The translations under genes were made by a program, and so were the position numbers. DNA of 43,767 bases from Chara braunii (taxonomy: Eukaryota > Streptophyta > Charophyceae > Charales > Characeae): the NCBI GenBank assembly GCA_003427395.1, contig BFEA01000025.1:1550650-1594416 (forward strand), given 5' to 3'. This document shows positions 31,377-42,299 of the stretch, piece after piece; the stretch's first letter is position 1, and each line of letters opens with the position of its first letter. The notes beneath the pieces are model-generated. The model had not been told where the DNA came from. It was given only the letters and a program-made list of their open reading frames with translations, and ran no database searches.

Positions 31377-34300
31377 TGTAAGGAAACCCGGGGAGAGGTC
31401 GCCTGCTGTTCGCTGAAGCCAAGGGGTACAACGCCTGTCATTCGTTGTGCCCACATCAAAGGTCCTCAGTGACCAGCAGGGTGTTGAAGTTTCCACTGCC
31501 TATCAAATTCCCTCTTTGAGGTTAATCTTGCAGGCTCTACACAGGGATAATCTTAGAGGAGGATCAAGGTTAAAATGCAAGGTAAGAAAATGAATTGTTT
31601 ATTATGGCCTGTTGATCTGAGCCCCGAGTGAATACGTTTCTTTAAACTGTTCCAGTTGATCTTCAGGTTAGCTCGGGGACATCCTTTGCTTCGTCCTTGA
31701 GATCAGACGAGCAATGGCAATAAGAATAATTCTTAAATACTAATAGTAGCAATTGCGATAATAATATTCGTGAAACATGAATAATGTACGTTATTACCAT
31801 ACCACTTACTTTCTCCGCCCCCTTGGAGAAGATTCACCCGTCCTATATGCGCGGTCTCGGTTCCGACCTCATCCGTTATTCGCGCAGAAACTTGAACATT
31901 CTAATAATACCCCTTTTCTTCATGATAGGTCCCCGATTGGGCGGTTTGTGTACTGACAAATTCAGAAATTCCAATAGTCCATTTTCCTGCAGAACAAATC
32001 CTTAACGAGACCTAACCCGAACTGCCAATTACAAAGACTGCAGAATTTCCCTTTCATGCTGAATGAGTTCTTGATTGGTCTGAACACGAATTGTCAAACT
32101 CAGAAGTTTCAATAATTCCTTTTTTCTGCAGAATAAGTTATTGATTGGTCTGAACACGAATTGCCAAGCTGAGGGGTTTCAATAATTCCCTTTTTCTGCA
32201 GAATGAGTTCTTGATTGGACTGAAGACGAACTGCCAAACTCAGAAGCTTAAATAATACTCTTGTCTCCGGCGAGAATCTTTGATTGGTCGGGTCTCGACC
32301 GTTAAACACAGAATTCTCAATATGCTCGCCCCTTTCACGCTTCCTTTCTCATACACACACTCGCGCACGCACTCTCCCGCTCTCATACTCAGTTGTTCAC
32401 ACACGCTGCTACACTTGAAAGGATCATTTCAACCAATCACACTCTGCCTTATTCCTTCTCTGCACGCCACTGCAGCCCGCTTGATTAGTTACCTACTTAG
32501 AATGCATTCAACCTTCTGTAAGAAAACGGGAAAGATACATCTCTGCACCTCAACTCTTGGCGAATGCTCATCAGTTGACCACCATGGAGTGAATCGTCTA
32601 CTAAGACATGGGAAGGTACGTGGTTATATTCTTTATTTCTGCAGACAACACCGCCACTGTGTCACTTGCTAGTCAAGGCAGGCAGCATGCGTCTTCGACT
32701 TGAACCAAGAAAGATGCACGATCATATTCTCCGTGTTTCCTGTCGAGCATAGAAGGGAAAATGAGAGAATCATCAACAAGAACAGGGAAGCATACATTAC
32801 CACATTCTGTCTGGTATCGGCCGTGTTCCTCGGATTTGTTAATGAATCTCTCACTAGAAGATCGAAAGGTGCACGACAATCATCGTTGCCCCTGTGCGCG
32901 GCTGTTGTTAGAGTGTCATTTGCAATCACTTAGTATGACACGAACGTGGTCTGACCCAGGCGTTATATTTGATGAATGTCAACTCTCTCTTTTTTCATGC
33001 ACACCACCTCACGCATGCTCGCAAGCTTCCTCTTTACTCACGAGATTTCCCCTCTTAGACTAGCGTGATTCCCAATCAATGTGTGTTTAAAGCGAGCGCG
33101 TTCCTCACCTGATTCGCTTCCCGTTCGCTGCTGAACCTTAGACTGGTCGTTTGCCCAAACACTAGCGTTCCTCCCCTCCTAGCCCGATTAACCTCTCGCT
33201 GGTGAGTCGTTTCGTACACAGGCGGCTCGTTTCTCACGATCACTCCTGCGATGATAATTTTTGGGCGTGAGAACCCACACTCGAATCCTATCCGGATCCA
33301 AGTCAGGTTTGCACGAATGGGAGACTACCCCCCCTTCCAGCCTTTCCAGCCGTGCACTATCCCTCTTAAACTCATCTTTCCACTGTCCGAACCTTGCAGA
33401 TCAACTTAGATCACATCTGCCTACATAGGTGTGAGACCCGTCCAGCGTCCACCCGCAAGTTCAGCATCGACGATTCTAATGAGATATGCTCGCAAGGGCT
33501 CACGATCTCAACCGCTTCGTTCTCGCTCCTCCCTTCCTTTGCCTGTGCGAAAAGCCCCTCTCCCTGTTGATCGGATACGGGGCTGTGTACGCCAGGTAGG
33601 TGTGAAAACGCCCTCGCCCCCCCCCGCACTGTCTGAATGTCTCCTCCCTTTCATCGCAGAGCATTCCCTAGCTCCGCTCGTCGTGCTTGGTGAATGTGAG
33701 CGACGTTGTGCATTCCCCTCGGTGGACGTGTTCCCAAACACGCATGTTGTGACCCCACTAGGACAGGAGGCTGGGTACGCCTGACACGCGCAAATAAAAA
33801 TAAATCCCCTTATGTTCGTTGGTTCCCACTATATTCACGCAGCACCTTACTCATAGGACTCAGGGCAACTGGGACCGTCGGTGCCAACAATACCCATGGC
33901 TCTAGATCGAGAACATGTAGTAAACAGGCTCGGGGCAACAGGCCCGACACTCAGACGAAACCCTAAAGGAAAGCATAGTACCAAGCGCTTAAGTGTCATG
34001 CCCATTCTGGGGTTCATTTGTTGTCAGAGACCACGCCCTAATAAAATCCGTGTCGGATTAATTTACCATGTTTAACTGCATCCTGCCGCATCAGTTGCTG
34101 TCACACAGTCAAATTGTGTCATTGACCGACTATTGCGACATTATGATTGTAGTTGATCCACTGCAACACACAAAGACCAGGGCCGTTACGGTCACCTTAG
34201 TAAGCCAACGATACCAGGCCAAGTATCGTACCATAGAGTATCAGCGTCGTAAACACACCCGAAGCAGAACCCGCATCAAAGTTTATTGAGTCGGACTGCA

Positions 34301-35695
34301 GTGAGTCGTACTGGTGCCTAGCTAGTAGGGAGAAGAAGTAAATTAAGATTGGACAGCAATGTGCCGCTCTATTGCCGAACCAATGATCGTACCAAAGTAA
34401 CAAGATCAGACCCCGCTCCAGTGCCGTGCCAGTGACCGAACCTGAAATTCAGGAATAGAGCGTGCTATGCTGCCCCAGTACCTTATCTGTGCCGAACCAG
34501 TGTTCATACCAAGGCCAAAATGCCGAACCACTGACCAGACATCGTGCCAAACACTACAAGCACCGTGCCTGTATTAAACCAGTGTCCATACCGTCCATAG
34601 ACCAGATATTGAACCAGCAACCGTATGCCGCAATCATCCGGAACTGGACTGCAATACCGCACCAAGGATCAACCACCCGTACCATGCTTGCGCCAAACCA
34701 GTGGTTGTGTCAAACAAAAGGTGCGCCATGCCTATTCCGAACTAGTGTCCACACCAGAAGTGATAATACTGAGCCTCCTTGCGTTTACTGACCAGAAACA
34801 GTAGTACCGAACTTCCATGGTTGTACCAATGTCAGTCAAATGACCACACCTCAGGCCGTAGTGTGTCGTCCTAGTGCCTTGCGAGTGTCGAACCAGTACC
34901 GAACCTGAAATAACTGTTTCAAACCGTAGTGCCCCTTTTCGTTGCTGGCCAAATACCTATCGTAGTCTCGTCATCGTTTCCATGAAACCCTTACCGTCGG
35001 GTCGTTGTCACACCTCCACCGGTTGGCAGTCCAATGTAGTAACCCGTAGCGAGTACTTAATACCATGCGGCAGTCGACCACCCGCACGTACACTAATATA
35101 AGAGGGTTATAACTAGGGTAACATGCAGGGGAAATCAAGTATGAATGAGGATGAGATAATAAGTAGTTAATATCGATTTGAATCGGTGGGGACTCGGAAT
35201 AATCAAATGGAGAAAATCCGTTTAGATCAAATGAAGAATAAACAGAAAAAATTCCGGTTGAAATCAACAAGGCCACTAGCGATCAGAAAATGTTTAATAT
35301 TAAAATAATAAGCCATTTAACTTTTATTCCTTATTTTTAATTTCTTCATAAAATTAGATAAAACTTTAAATCCATTTCCTCGCCAACTGGCTAGTGTGGA
35401 AAGGGTCGCGCAAAGGATTGCATACATACCTTTGCCCCTCGGCTGGTTGACTCGAAGATAGCCTCAGAACTGACGAAAAAGGGTAAGCGCCAGTCAAGGT
35501 AGAGACGGCTGTTCAACTTGTTAAATTCAAGGGTTAGTTTCTACGGTCAACGATGGGAAGTTTAGGGTTCCTCTGACGACCCAAAGTTTCCCCGACAGTC
35601 CCGACAGGAGTACCCGACAAATCCTAACCCGACATTTGGTTGGGGGATGGACTCCTTGTACGTGGGTTGGCTGACAGGTTTGCGGCCGCCCTACA
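31377..35695 (-). repeat. 5' LTR of the giant element (right copy)
   Basis: About 4.32 kb, collinear with 11485-15732. On the minus strand it begins TGTAGGGCGG at 35695 and ends CCTTACA at 31377. By eye the two copies differ at about 3 percent of sites in the best block and clearly more elsewhere. It keeps about 95 bp at 35108-35200 that the left copy lacks, and carries the same tandem arrays at 31909-32324 and about 34420-34930. Confidence 0.87.
31909..32324. repeat. 66-74-bp tandem repeat inside the right LTR
   Basis: Counterpart of 12018-12440, with the same number and order of units (TTTTTCTGCAGAATGAGTTC, TTGATTGG, TGAACACGAATTG). The array was therefore in the LTR before the two copies diverged. 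Confidence 0.85.
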
Positions 35696-35696
35696 A

Positions 35697-35872
35697 TGTA
35701 GCTATGGGCAAAGATACAGTTTTGAGTTGCAGTTCGGGCAATGTATACAACCCAACTTTCTGGCCAGGTAGGGTGCCCGTAGTGCAATTGCAAACTGTAT
35801 CTTGCCCCATCGTGCAGTTATAACTCGTTACCCAATAATAACTCGTTTTTGTGACTCTACTGAAGTTACCCC
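35697..35872. mobile_element. foldback (MITE-like) element, left end truncated
   Basis: Closely similar to the adjacent copy at 35880-36074: CTATGGGCAAAGATACAG, TTGCAGTTCGGGCAATGTAT, GTGCAATTGCAAACTGTATC, then AACTCGTTTTTGTGACTC and TACCCC. The first about 45 bases of the left arm are missing at the LTR boundary. It has no coding capacity. Confidence 0.7.
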
Positions 35873-35879
35873 AACTAAT

Positions 35880-36074
35880 GGGGAAACTACGTGGGAGTAA
35901 AAAAAAAGAGTTATAATTGCACTATGGGCCAAGATACAATTTTTAATTGCAGTTCGGGCAATATATACAACCCAACTTTCTGGCCAAGCAAGGTGCCTGA
36001 AGTGCAATTGCAAACTGTATCTTGGCCCAAAGTGCAATTATAACTCGTTTTTGTGACTCTACTGAAGTTACCCC
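35880..36074. mobile_element. foldback (MITE-like) element, about 195 bp
   Basis: Left arm GAGTTATAATTGCACTATGG...AAGATACA (from 35908) is the inverted match of the right arm ending 36046. The match continues outward to GGGG at 35880 and CCCC at 36071-36074, so each arm is about 95 bp. TAA stands near both ends, as in PIF/Harbinger-type MITEs, but the target duplication is not clean. Confidence 0.75.
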
Positions 36075-36497
36075 TAAACCAATCTACTCAAATATCTTGT
36101 GGGATCACCCAACTATTAGATCTTAAATTACTGTAAAGTTGACAACCAATAGTTACTTAGAGGATCTACTAGTTAGGATTCATTACCACTAAAGAGGGAA
36201 GTATCTATCATTGCTCCTCCCCGACCCCTCTCTCTCCCTATAACCTGTCTCAGACTCATCTAACTCAACAGTAATGCCCTCTTTGCTTCAATCTCTACTC
36301 TGGAATGGTAAAATACAGTAGATAGAGCTTAGACCAATACTGAGGTGCAAAGGCTGAAACACTATGCTACGTTAGAAGTTATTAGTTCATAGAATTTTTG
36401 AGTCCCACTTGTGAGGCTACCAGACCACTCAGTTCCGACAGCCTCTTCGATGAGAGGTCTTACAGGCAGGACTCATATATAGTTTTGCTTGGGTATT
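36075..36497. other. gene-free stretch before the LINE region
   Basis: No repeat or coding signal recognised. The last 60 bases may be eroded LINE sequence. Confidence 0.5.
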
Positions 36498-37604
36498 CTT
36501 GAATCTTGATCCCCGTTACCAGAACTTGGCTTTACTGGCCAAATGACAATGTCTGAAACTCCGGCTAAGTTGTGGATCCGACTGGCGGAATACATCCTCA
36601 GTGAGGAATGGGGTTTAAAGGCACCCGAGCTGGTTTGGCAATGCTTACTACTACCCTACTGCACGAACCACAGGCCAAAGTCGTGTGTTTGGAATGACAT
36701 ATTGTATGGTTGGAACAAACTTCTCCCTAGAATGTTAATCCACCAGTTTCAAAAGGAGAAGTGCTGAATCAGTTACTGTTTGATAACCCGAGTATTACCA
36801 AGATAGATGGGGGAAGTTTTACAGCTGGAGGAGAGGTGGGAGGCTTCGAACGAGCATGGGTAGAGAGAGGAATTTTGCAGATTAAACATATCTGGGACGG
36901 GGATACGGAAGGCTGGACTACTGAAGAAAAATTACGGAAGAAGCTCCCACGGCTCAGAAATGTGGGCCTAAATCTGAAGGCCTTGATTGCAGGCATTCCT
37001 AAGGAATGGTCCCTCCGGTTAAAGAATTCATCTGAGCAGATGGCAGGTTCGTGGGTTTTCTCCGATGAAGAGTAGGGAAGGGTCTGGAAACTTTTGGGCC
37101 CTGATCTAGCAGCTGGTCTAAGGGTAGAAGAATGACGGATCCTGGTTTTTATCACTAATCCACAGGTCAAGCAGGGCAACCTCCTCCGGATGACTAAAAA
37201 AACAGTCCCCTCGTCGAAAGATCCCTTGGAGACCAGGGTACAACTAAACAAGGATGACAGTCAGGCTGAGCGGTCACCCAGTTCCGGGTAGAACCGAACA
37301 TTAAGAGTTGGCCCCCTCAGACATCAGGGACCAGCAGGATGCAGTCCCTCTGATACCTTATAAGCCTAAGACGGACAAGATTTCTTCAAACCTCAATTGA
37401 GAAAACCCCTTTAGTGCTAGCTAGTAATAGGTTTAACAGGATTAAAAACGGACTACAGCCCCAGCCAGACTGGCGAGCACTGTGGAGAGCTTTGAAGTTG
37501 ATGCCCTCTCAAAGGGATGCCAACCTGTGGTGGCTACAATCTTTATTAGTGGTAGCCTCAACTCTCTGGCCATCTCAGAGAGGAATGGATCTATCAATCA
37601 CATG
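36498..37604 (+). pseudogene. LINE-type retrotransposon ORF2, region after RT (copy 1, left part)
   Basis: Text begins FLNLDPRYQNLALLAK, the stretch that follows RT in plant L1-like LINEs, then LWIRLAEYILSEEWGL. A 1-base insertion near 36765 shifts to LNQLLFDNPSITKIDGG, ERAWVERGILQIKHIWDGDT and LIAGIPKEW (36761-37075). After further breaks LWWLQSLLVVASTLW (37414-37605) matches the residues before the terminal zinc finger. At 37604 it is cut by the insertion at 37609 and resumes at 40029. The RT catalytic domain is not in the window. Homologous to the copy at 42300. Confidence 0.8.
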
Positions 37605-37608
37605 ACAT

Positions 37609-38965
37609 TGTGACGCCCAAACCTCACGCCCAGCGCGACTTCCTGATTGGCGTATGAGTGGGCCTGGAAATGCGAAAAAAGGGGGTGTGCCAAGGATTTT
37701 AGGAAAGTGGGGGTGGAGTCCCTAGTCGGAACTGACATCTCCGGTGGCAAGTCTCAGGGATAGGAATGCAAGAGGATAGGCGCGGGTCGAAGTCTGAGTG
37801 TGGGGCTACCGCCTCTGTTGGTTCCGTCATCTGGGCCGAACTCGTACTTGGTGCACCGACGGAACGCTACGGCTATCGCGCTGTCCGATCACTTGTTGGC
37901 GTCGTATGTTACAGGTCTCATAGTCTGACACGGCTGGCCTTAGCCGAAGGCTGTGCGGTCGTCGTTCTTCCTCCGAGCGGGTTCGCCAGATGAAGCCGGA
38001 GGCTCGGTACTCGTGGTCTTGCAAGCACTCCGAGCACGGGGGTTGGGGCCAATACGGAGCGATTGCATGCCAGGGGATGATGGTCAGCGAATGGAAGGGC
38101 AGTATGCGGTGGTAGGGAGGGAAGCTGATTTCCAGGAGAATTACTCTCGGTTCTGCGACAAGGAAGCACGTGTATGAGCTGGGGAATTCAGGGTGGTGGG
38201 GAATACGCTCGCGAGCTCGGTCGATGTCCCACTCGCAGATACATTCGTTTCCCACCGGGTATGGAAATTTAGGAAGTTCTCCCTTCGTTTCGGTGGTGCA
38301 GACAAACGCACATGTTCCCAATACTCCCAGGAATTACGGATCCCTCAGACACTCGTGGTCAGTAATTTGAAAACGGAGTTCAATATTCATATTGTGGGGT
38401 GAGGAGGAAACCCAATCACTCGGGAGGTAAGTCGAGTTCGGGTTTCGCACATGCGCGCGTAGGCAGCGATCGTTTTGATCGGGCTCGTGCGTGCGTGGAG
38501 CCTGTCCTCGGTCGGGTAGGTGAAAAACAGCGAGACACGCGATGGGTCGTTTTCCTAGAGATGGTCATCTATCATGCCTACCTATTCCATACACAGAAAG
38601 AATCACGCCTATCTATCATCGATGCAACTAGCTTACATAGAACCAGAAAGGATAGAGGATCATGCAACAATTTTTGTGGTCAATCATCCTAGAGATCGCA
38701 CACAACCCCCGTTTACTGGCAATCAATCAATCAGATTTGCCGATTCAAAAAGACAGAAAGTGGGGGAAGACAACCATACATCAATCTCTGAAAAGAAACA
38801 ACCATACATCAATCTCCGAAAAGAAACAAATGAAGGATCTGAGACACCGATTCAGAAAGGACAAGGGCGTCTTGCGCCGGATTTCAAAATTGCTCAGACG
38901 GAGAGAAGAAGGGCCAGAATTATTTGGAGGGATAGAAGAGAACACCACCACAACACATCCCTTCC

Positions 38966-39027
<62 letters not shown>

Positions 39028-40024
39028 AACATCCTGATGCGGGCAGTCTGTCGCCTCGCACCTACGTCGAGTTGTCACCCCGCTTAGCCCGAGCATGCCC
39101 GTCAGGTTCGCCCGTGTGCCATAGTCCGTTGCGGCCCCACGTCAACCCCGCACGCCCAGCACCGGCTCGTCGGATCGGCCAACTCTCTACTCACCTGCGA
39201 ACTCCTGCTCGTTAGCCGATCCTCTCGACCACGCTAACTCCAAAAATTCTTAGAGAGCGAATTAATCGTGTTTACGAAATTTATAGCCTGCATACTCTAC
39301 GCGTGATACTCGGGAATCGGGATTGTGCTTAGGTTGGAGGAAGGAGGAGGAAGGAGGAGGAAGGACGTGCCTACGTCTGCATGGCCAGGCCGCGGCGTGG
39401 GGGATGTGGCCACACTCCATACATCGATCCGGTCATGCAAGCATTCAGGCCAATAGGATGGGGGAGAAGTATGCGCGCACAGGGGCGCCACAAAAGATAT
39501 CAAGAACAACAGGATTACAGTTGCAATCATGCCCGCCAGAACGAAAATTACAGTTACATGCGAGATTAAGGAGCGAAAAAGTCAGAACACAGATCCTGAC
39601 GTGGCCACGCGTGCACACGCAGGAAGCGCCGCGCAACAGAACTTGAGATGTGCCCAAACTCCTTATTCTAAATCCTAATTGCAAAAAGAAAATCCGAACG
39701 AGGCAAATTCCGGGAGTCCGCAAGGGCTCGACACCAGTTGAAAATTCAAAAAGATTTTCCCCGTGCGGCGTGTGACCCTCGCACCAAAATTCCCATTTCC
39801 CACAGCAGAACAAGAAAGAAGCTATGGCAACCGTTATTCATCGGGCTCGCTGAGGCGCGATCAACTATTAACCATCGTGGGACCAGAGCAACCTTCATTC
39901 GAAAGAGACAAGAACAGCAGGGGCACCCATGCAATCTGCCAGGCCATTCCGACTCAACCAATTTCATCCCCTGGTATAGCCTTGCGCAGAAATCCCCGCG
40001 GTTTGCAGAAAACAGTTCGTCACA
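37609..40024. mobile_element. 2.4-kb insertion with LTR-like ends, probable solo LTR
   Basis: It starts TGTGACGCCC and ends CGTCACA, a perfect 7-bp terminal inverted repeat with TG/CA. ACAT occurs just outside each end (37605-37608, 40025-40028). Removing the insertion with one ACAT restores LINE homology across the junction. There is no internal copy of the start and no Gag or Pol text, so a solo LTR fits best. It contains GGA/AGG repeats (39335-39366) and a CT microsatellite. Confidence 0.75.
38965..39024. repeat. (CT)n microsatellite
   Basis: About 60 bases of CT dinucleotides with one TTT interruption, inside the 2.4-kb insertion. Confidence 0.95.
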
Positions 40025-40380
40025 ACATTGTAAATGGTGTGACTGGGACTGGGAATCGACGGCACACCTTTGGCTGTACTGCCCCTTGGCAGATGAACTG
40101 TGGATCTTGTGGAATGCACTCTTGGAGATGATCACAGGCGGTTTCTGGCCTTGGTCTGATGATTGGATACTGTACCGCATCAAGACCCAGCAAGAGATTT
40201 CTTTCAGAGACAGCTGGGGTTATGTGGCTTTGGCTTCTTCAGGAGATCTGGAGGGCAAGAAACTCCCTCCTGTTTAAATGTTCTGTAATCTCGATTCAAG
40301 AACAAAAAGCTCAAGTCTGCCGGAATATTGGAAGTATGATAATGATAATGGTAGACTGGTAGAAGTGCCAGAAAAAGGGA
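40025..40380 (+). pseudogene. LINE ORF2 C-terminal zinc finger (copy 1, right part)
   Basis: HCKWCDWDWESTAHLWLYCP gives the C-x2-C...H...C pattern of the zf-RVT domain found at the end of plant LINE ORF2. After a frame break near 40200, WLLQEIWRARNSLLFK is the usual LINE tail. It continues copy 1 from 37604. Homology ends near 40370, where copy 2 begins in the middle of its own ORF. Confidence 0.83.
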
Positions 40381-42199
40381 TTCCATTGAAAATGCTCTGC
40401 TGTGTGGACCGGAAGGCTCCCCCTTCTCGGCGCATGACTCCCCAGGCTGTTTTGGGAGGGCATGGGTGGAACGTGGTATAGTTCGCATCGTGGACTTATG
40501 GGATACAGTTCTCAGAAACTGGAAGTCAGAGGCAACCATTCGAAATCAGCTCCGGTATTTGCGCAATGTAGAATAACATTTAGCTGAAATTCAGAATGCG
40601 CTCCCTCCGAATTGGACCCCGTTACTTTACGGACAGGGGACTGGTAGTCTTTGGCTTAAGTCGATGAGTGCACACCAGCAACAGCCGCTGCAAAGCATGA
40701 TTCAGCATCAGTGCCAGCAGCAGCAACAACTACAGGAATATTGGAATTTGTTGGGGCCTGCAGCGGAGGGAGGTTATCAAATAGAGGTTTGGATAGAAAC
40801 AGCAACCACTCCCTTTACCACACTACTGTGTTTCAAGGAAAAGAGAGTGGTAGCATCCCTGGAACATACTGCCCAGACAGTTACTGAAGTCTCAGCCAAG
40901 GGTAGATCTCCTGGGAGAAATGCAGATAACGTGTCAGAAGCCCACCCGGAGGTCAGATTGGTGGCCAAAGGGAAAGCTCTACTCGATATGGCATTGAATC
41001 CGTTCGCTGTTGGATAGACCGACCGGAGGACTGGCAAACACATAGGCCTAAGCGGATATACTGCCAAAAAAGGAGTGGATCTCCTCCGACAGAAGAGCAA
41101 GAAGAAACCTGTGGATATAATAATGAATCGAAGGAAGGAGCAATCCTTACCTGAGATAGCCAGGAAAGACCTGCAGACCCACACTGGAAACAATTGAAGG
41201 TAATACCTTCACAGAAACAGGCCAGCATTTTAGCTCTGCACACATTGTTGGTTACAGCTTCAGCGATGTGGCTACATGATCTGAGAGGAATGGAGATCTC
41301 TACCACATGCACTCGTTGCAACTGGGCATGGGAAACCACAAGTGATCTGTGGTTGGCTTGCCCTCTCTCACAAAGAGTATGGACCTGGTGGGAACACCGT
41401 TGGAAACAGATTACAAAGGACATCTTTCCATGGAATGACAGTTGGATTCCACAAGGAATACTACCAGGTGGTATGCCTGCCTCAGTGGGATGGGGGTATG
41501 TCGCTCAGGTAGTGAGAGGTATTATTTTTGGGGTTATTTGGGCTGATTGTAATGATCAGGTCTTCAGAAACTCTCACCTCTCGCTGAAGTCTATCATTAA
41601 CAAAGTTAAGGCAGAAATCAGACACACTATAATTGCTGACTGGAGGAAACGAACTAGAGGAAAAAAGGGTGGCAGGCCTGCTAGGTGGTTCTCTAGAACT
41701 TGGGGTGGGAATGCACAGCTGGTTCTCTTCAAACCGGGTGGCGTGCTTCACTTTCCTTCGTGGTTATTAAAAGACGATGAATGAAAGGAAAACCCCTCAT
41801 GGGGACTGGCTGCTCTCAGACGAAATACGTGGTATTGCCCTGGTTTATATTGGACCGTCTTAGGCCGAATATTATGGGTGTTCTCGTGATTTGGACTAAG
41901 GTTGGAGTAACTGGTCGGGTTCTTGGGCCAATGCAGTTGCTCATAAGAATCCTAGCTAAATTTTGGTTGATAGTGGTTAGGTTTGGTAGAACTCCAACGG
42001 GATGATAGGGTACTTGGAAAATACTTTCTGCAAATGTAGCCTTTTTGCACGGGTTGATCTCTGTCTTTCTCTGGAAAGCTCTGGACAGGTTTCTTATTCT
42101 AGTATGGGACGCTGGACCCGGTCTCCAGCCTTTTGGGGCCTTCTTGTTTTAGTTTTGGTCTTGGCTTTGTTGTTAGGTTACTGATAACTTGTGATTAGT
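40381..42199 (+). pseudogene. LINE ORF2 C-terminal region and 3' tail (copy 2), 5'-truncated
   Basis: GCFGRAWVERGIVRIVDLWD (from about 40450) matches the other copies. TAG stops near 40575 and 41015 interrupt. A Gln/His-rich segment (HQQQPLQ, CQQQQQLQEYW; 40677-40740) expands the linker relative to copy 3. The frame 41194-41784 (196 codons) has TCTRCNWAWETTSDLWLACP, the zf-RVT finger, then GVIWADCNDQVFRN and TIIADWRKRTRGKKGGR, ending KDDE at 41784. 41785-42199 is non-coding T/G-rich DNA that fits a LINE 3' UTR; no poly-A tail is seen. Confidence 0.78.
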
Positions 42200-42299
42200 T
42201 AATAATGTTCTGAGTAAGGATGGTTTCTTTGAGCCTGATTTTTTGGTTCATAAGCTAAACTGGCTGAGGCTGTCAGGATAACTCGGGGTTGAATTGTGA

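Larger units (their letters stand above)
11485..35695 (-). mobile_element. giant (about 24.2 kb) Ty3/gypsy LTR retrotransposon with extra ORF upstream of gag
   Basis: Two direct repeats of about 4.2-4.3 kb (11485-15732, 31377-35695) flank a minus-strand interior with Gag, PR, RT, RNase H and INT in Ty3 order. Read on the minus strand, each repeat starts TGT and ends ACA. A tRNA-Asp primer-binding site lies 4 bases inside the right-hand repeat, which fixes that copy as the 5' LTR and the orientation as minus. ATGT stands at both outer edges (11481-11484, 35696-35699) as a possible target duplication. Between leader and gag lie a broken reading frame of about 4.4 kb and an 87-bp minisatellite. 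Size, LTR length and an ORF before gag recall Ogre-type elements. The LTRs differ at several percent of sites, so the insertion is old. A nested origin for part of the interior is not excluded. Confidence 0.8.

Noticed and set aside
39738-40277. 179-codon plus-strand frame
   Set aside because: Its first 95 or so codons lie in the 2.4-kb insertion and the rest in the LINE; it crosses the insertion edge by chance.
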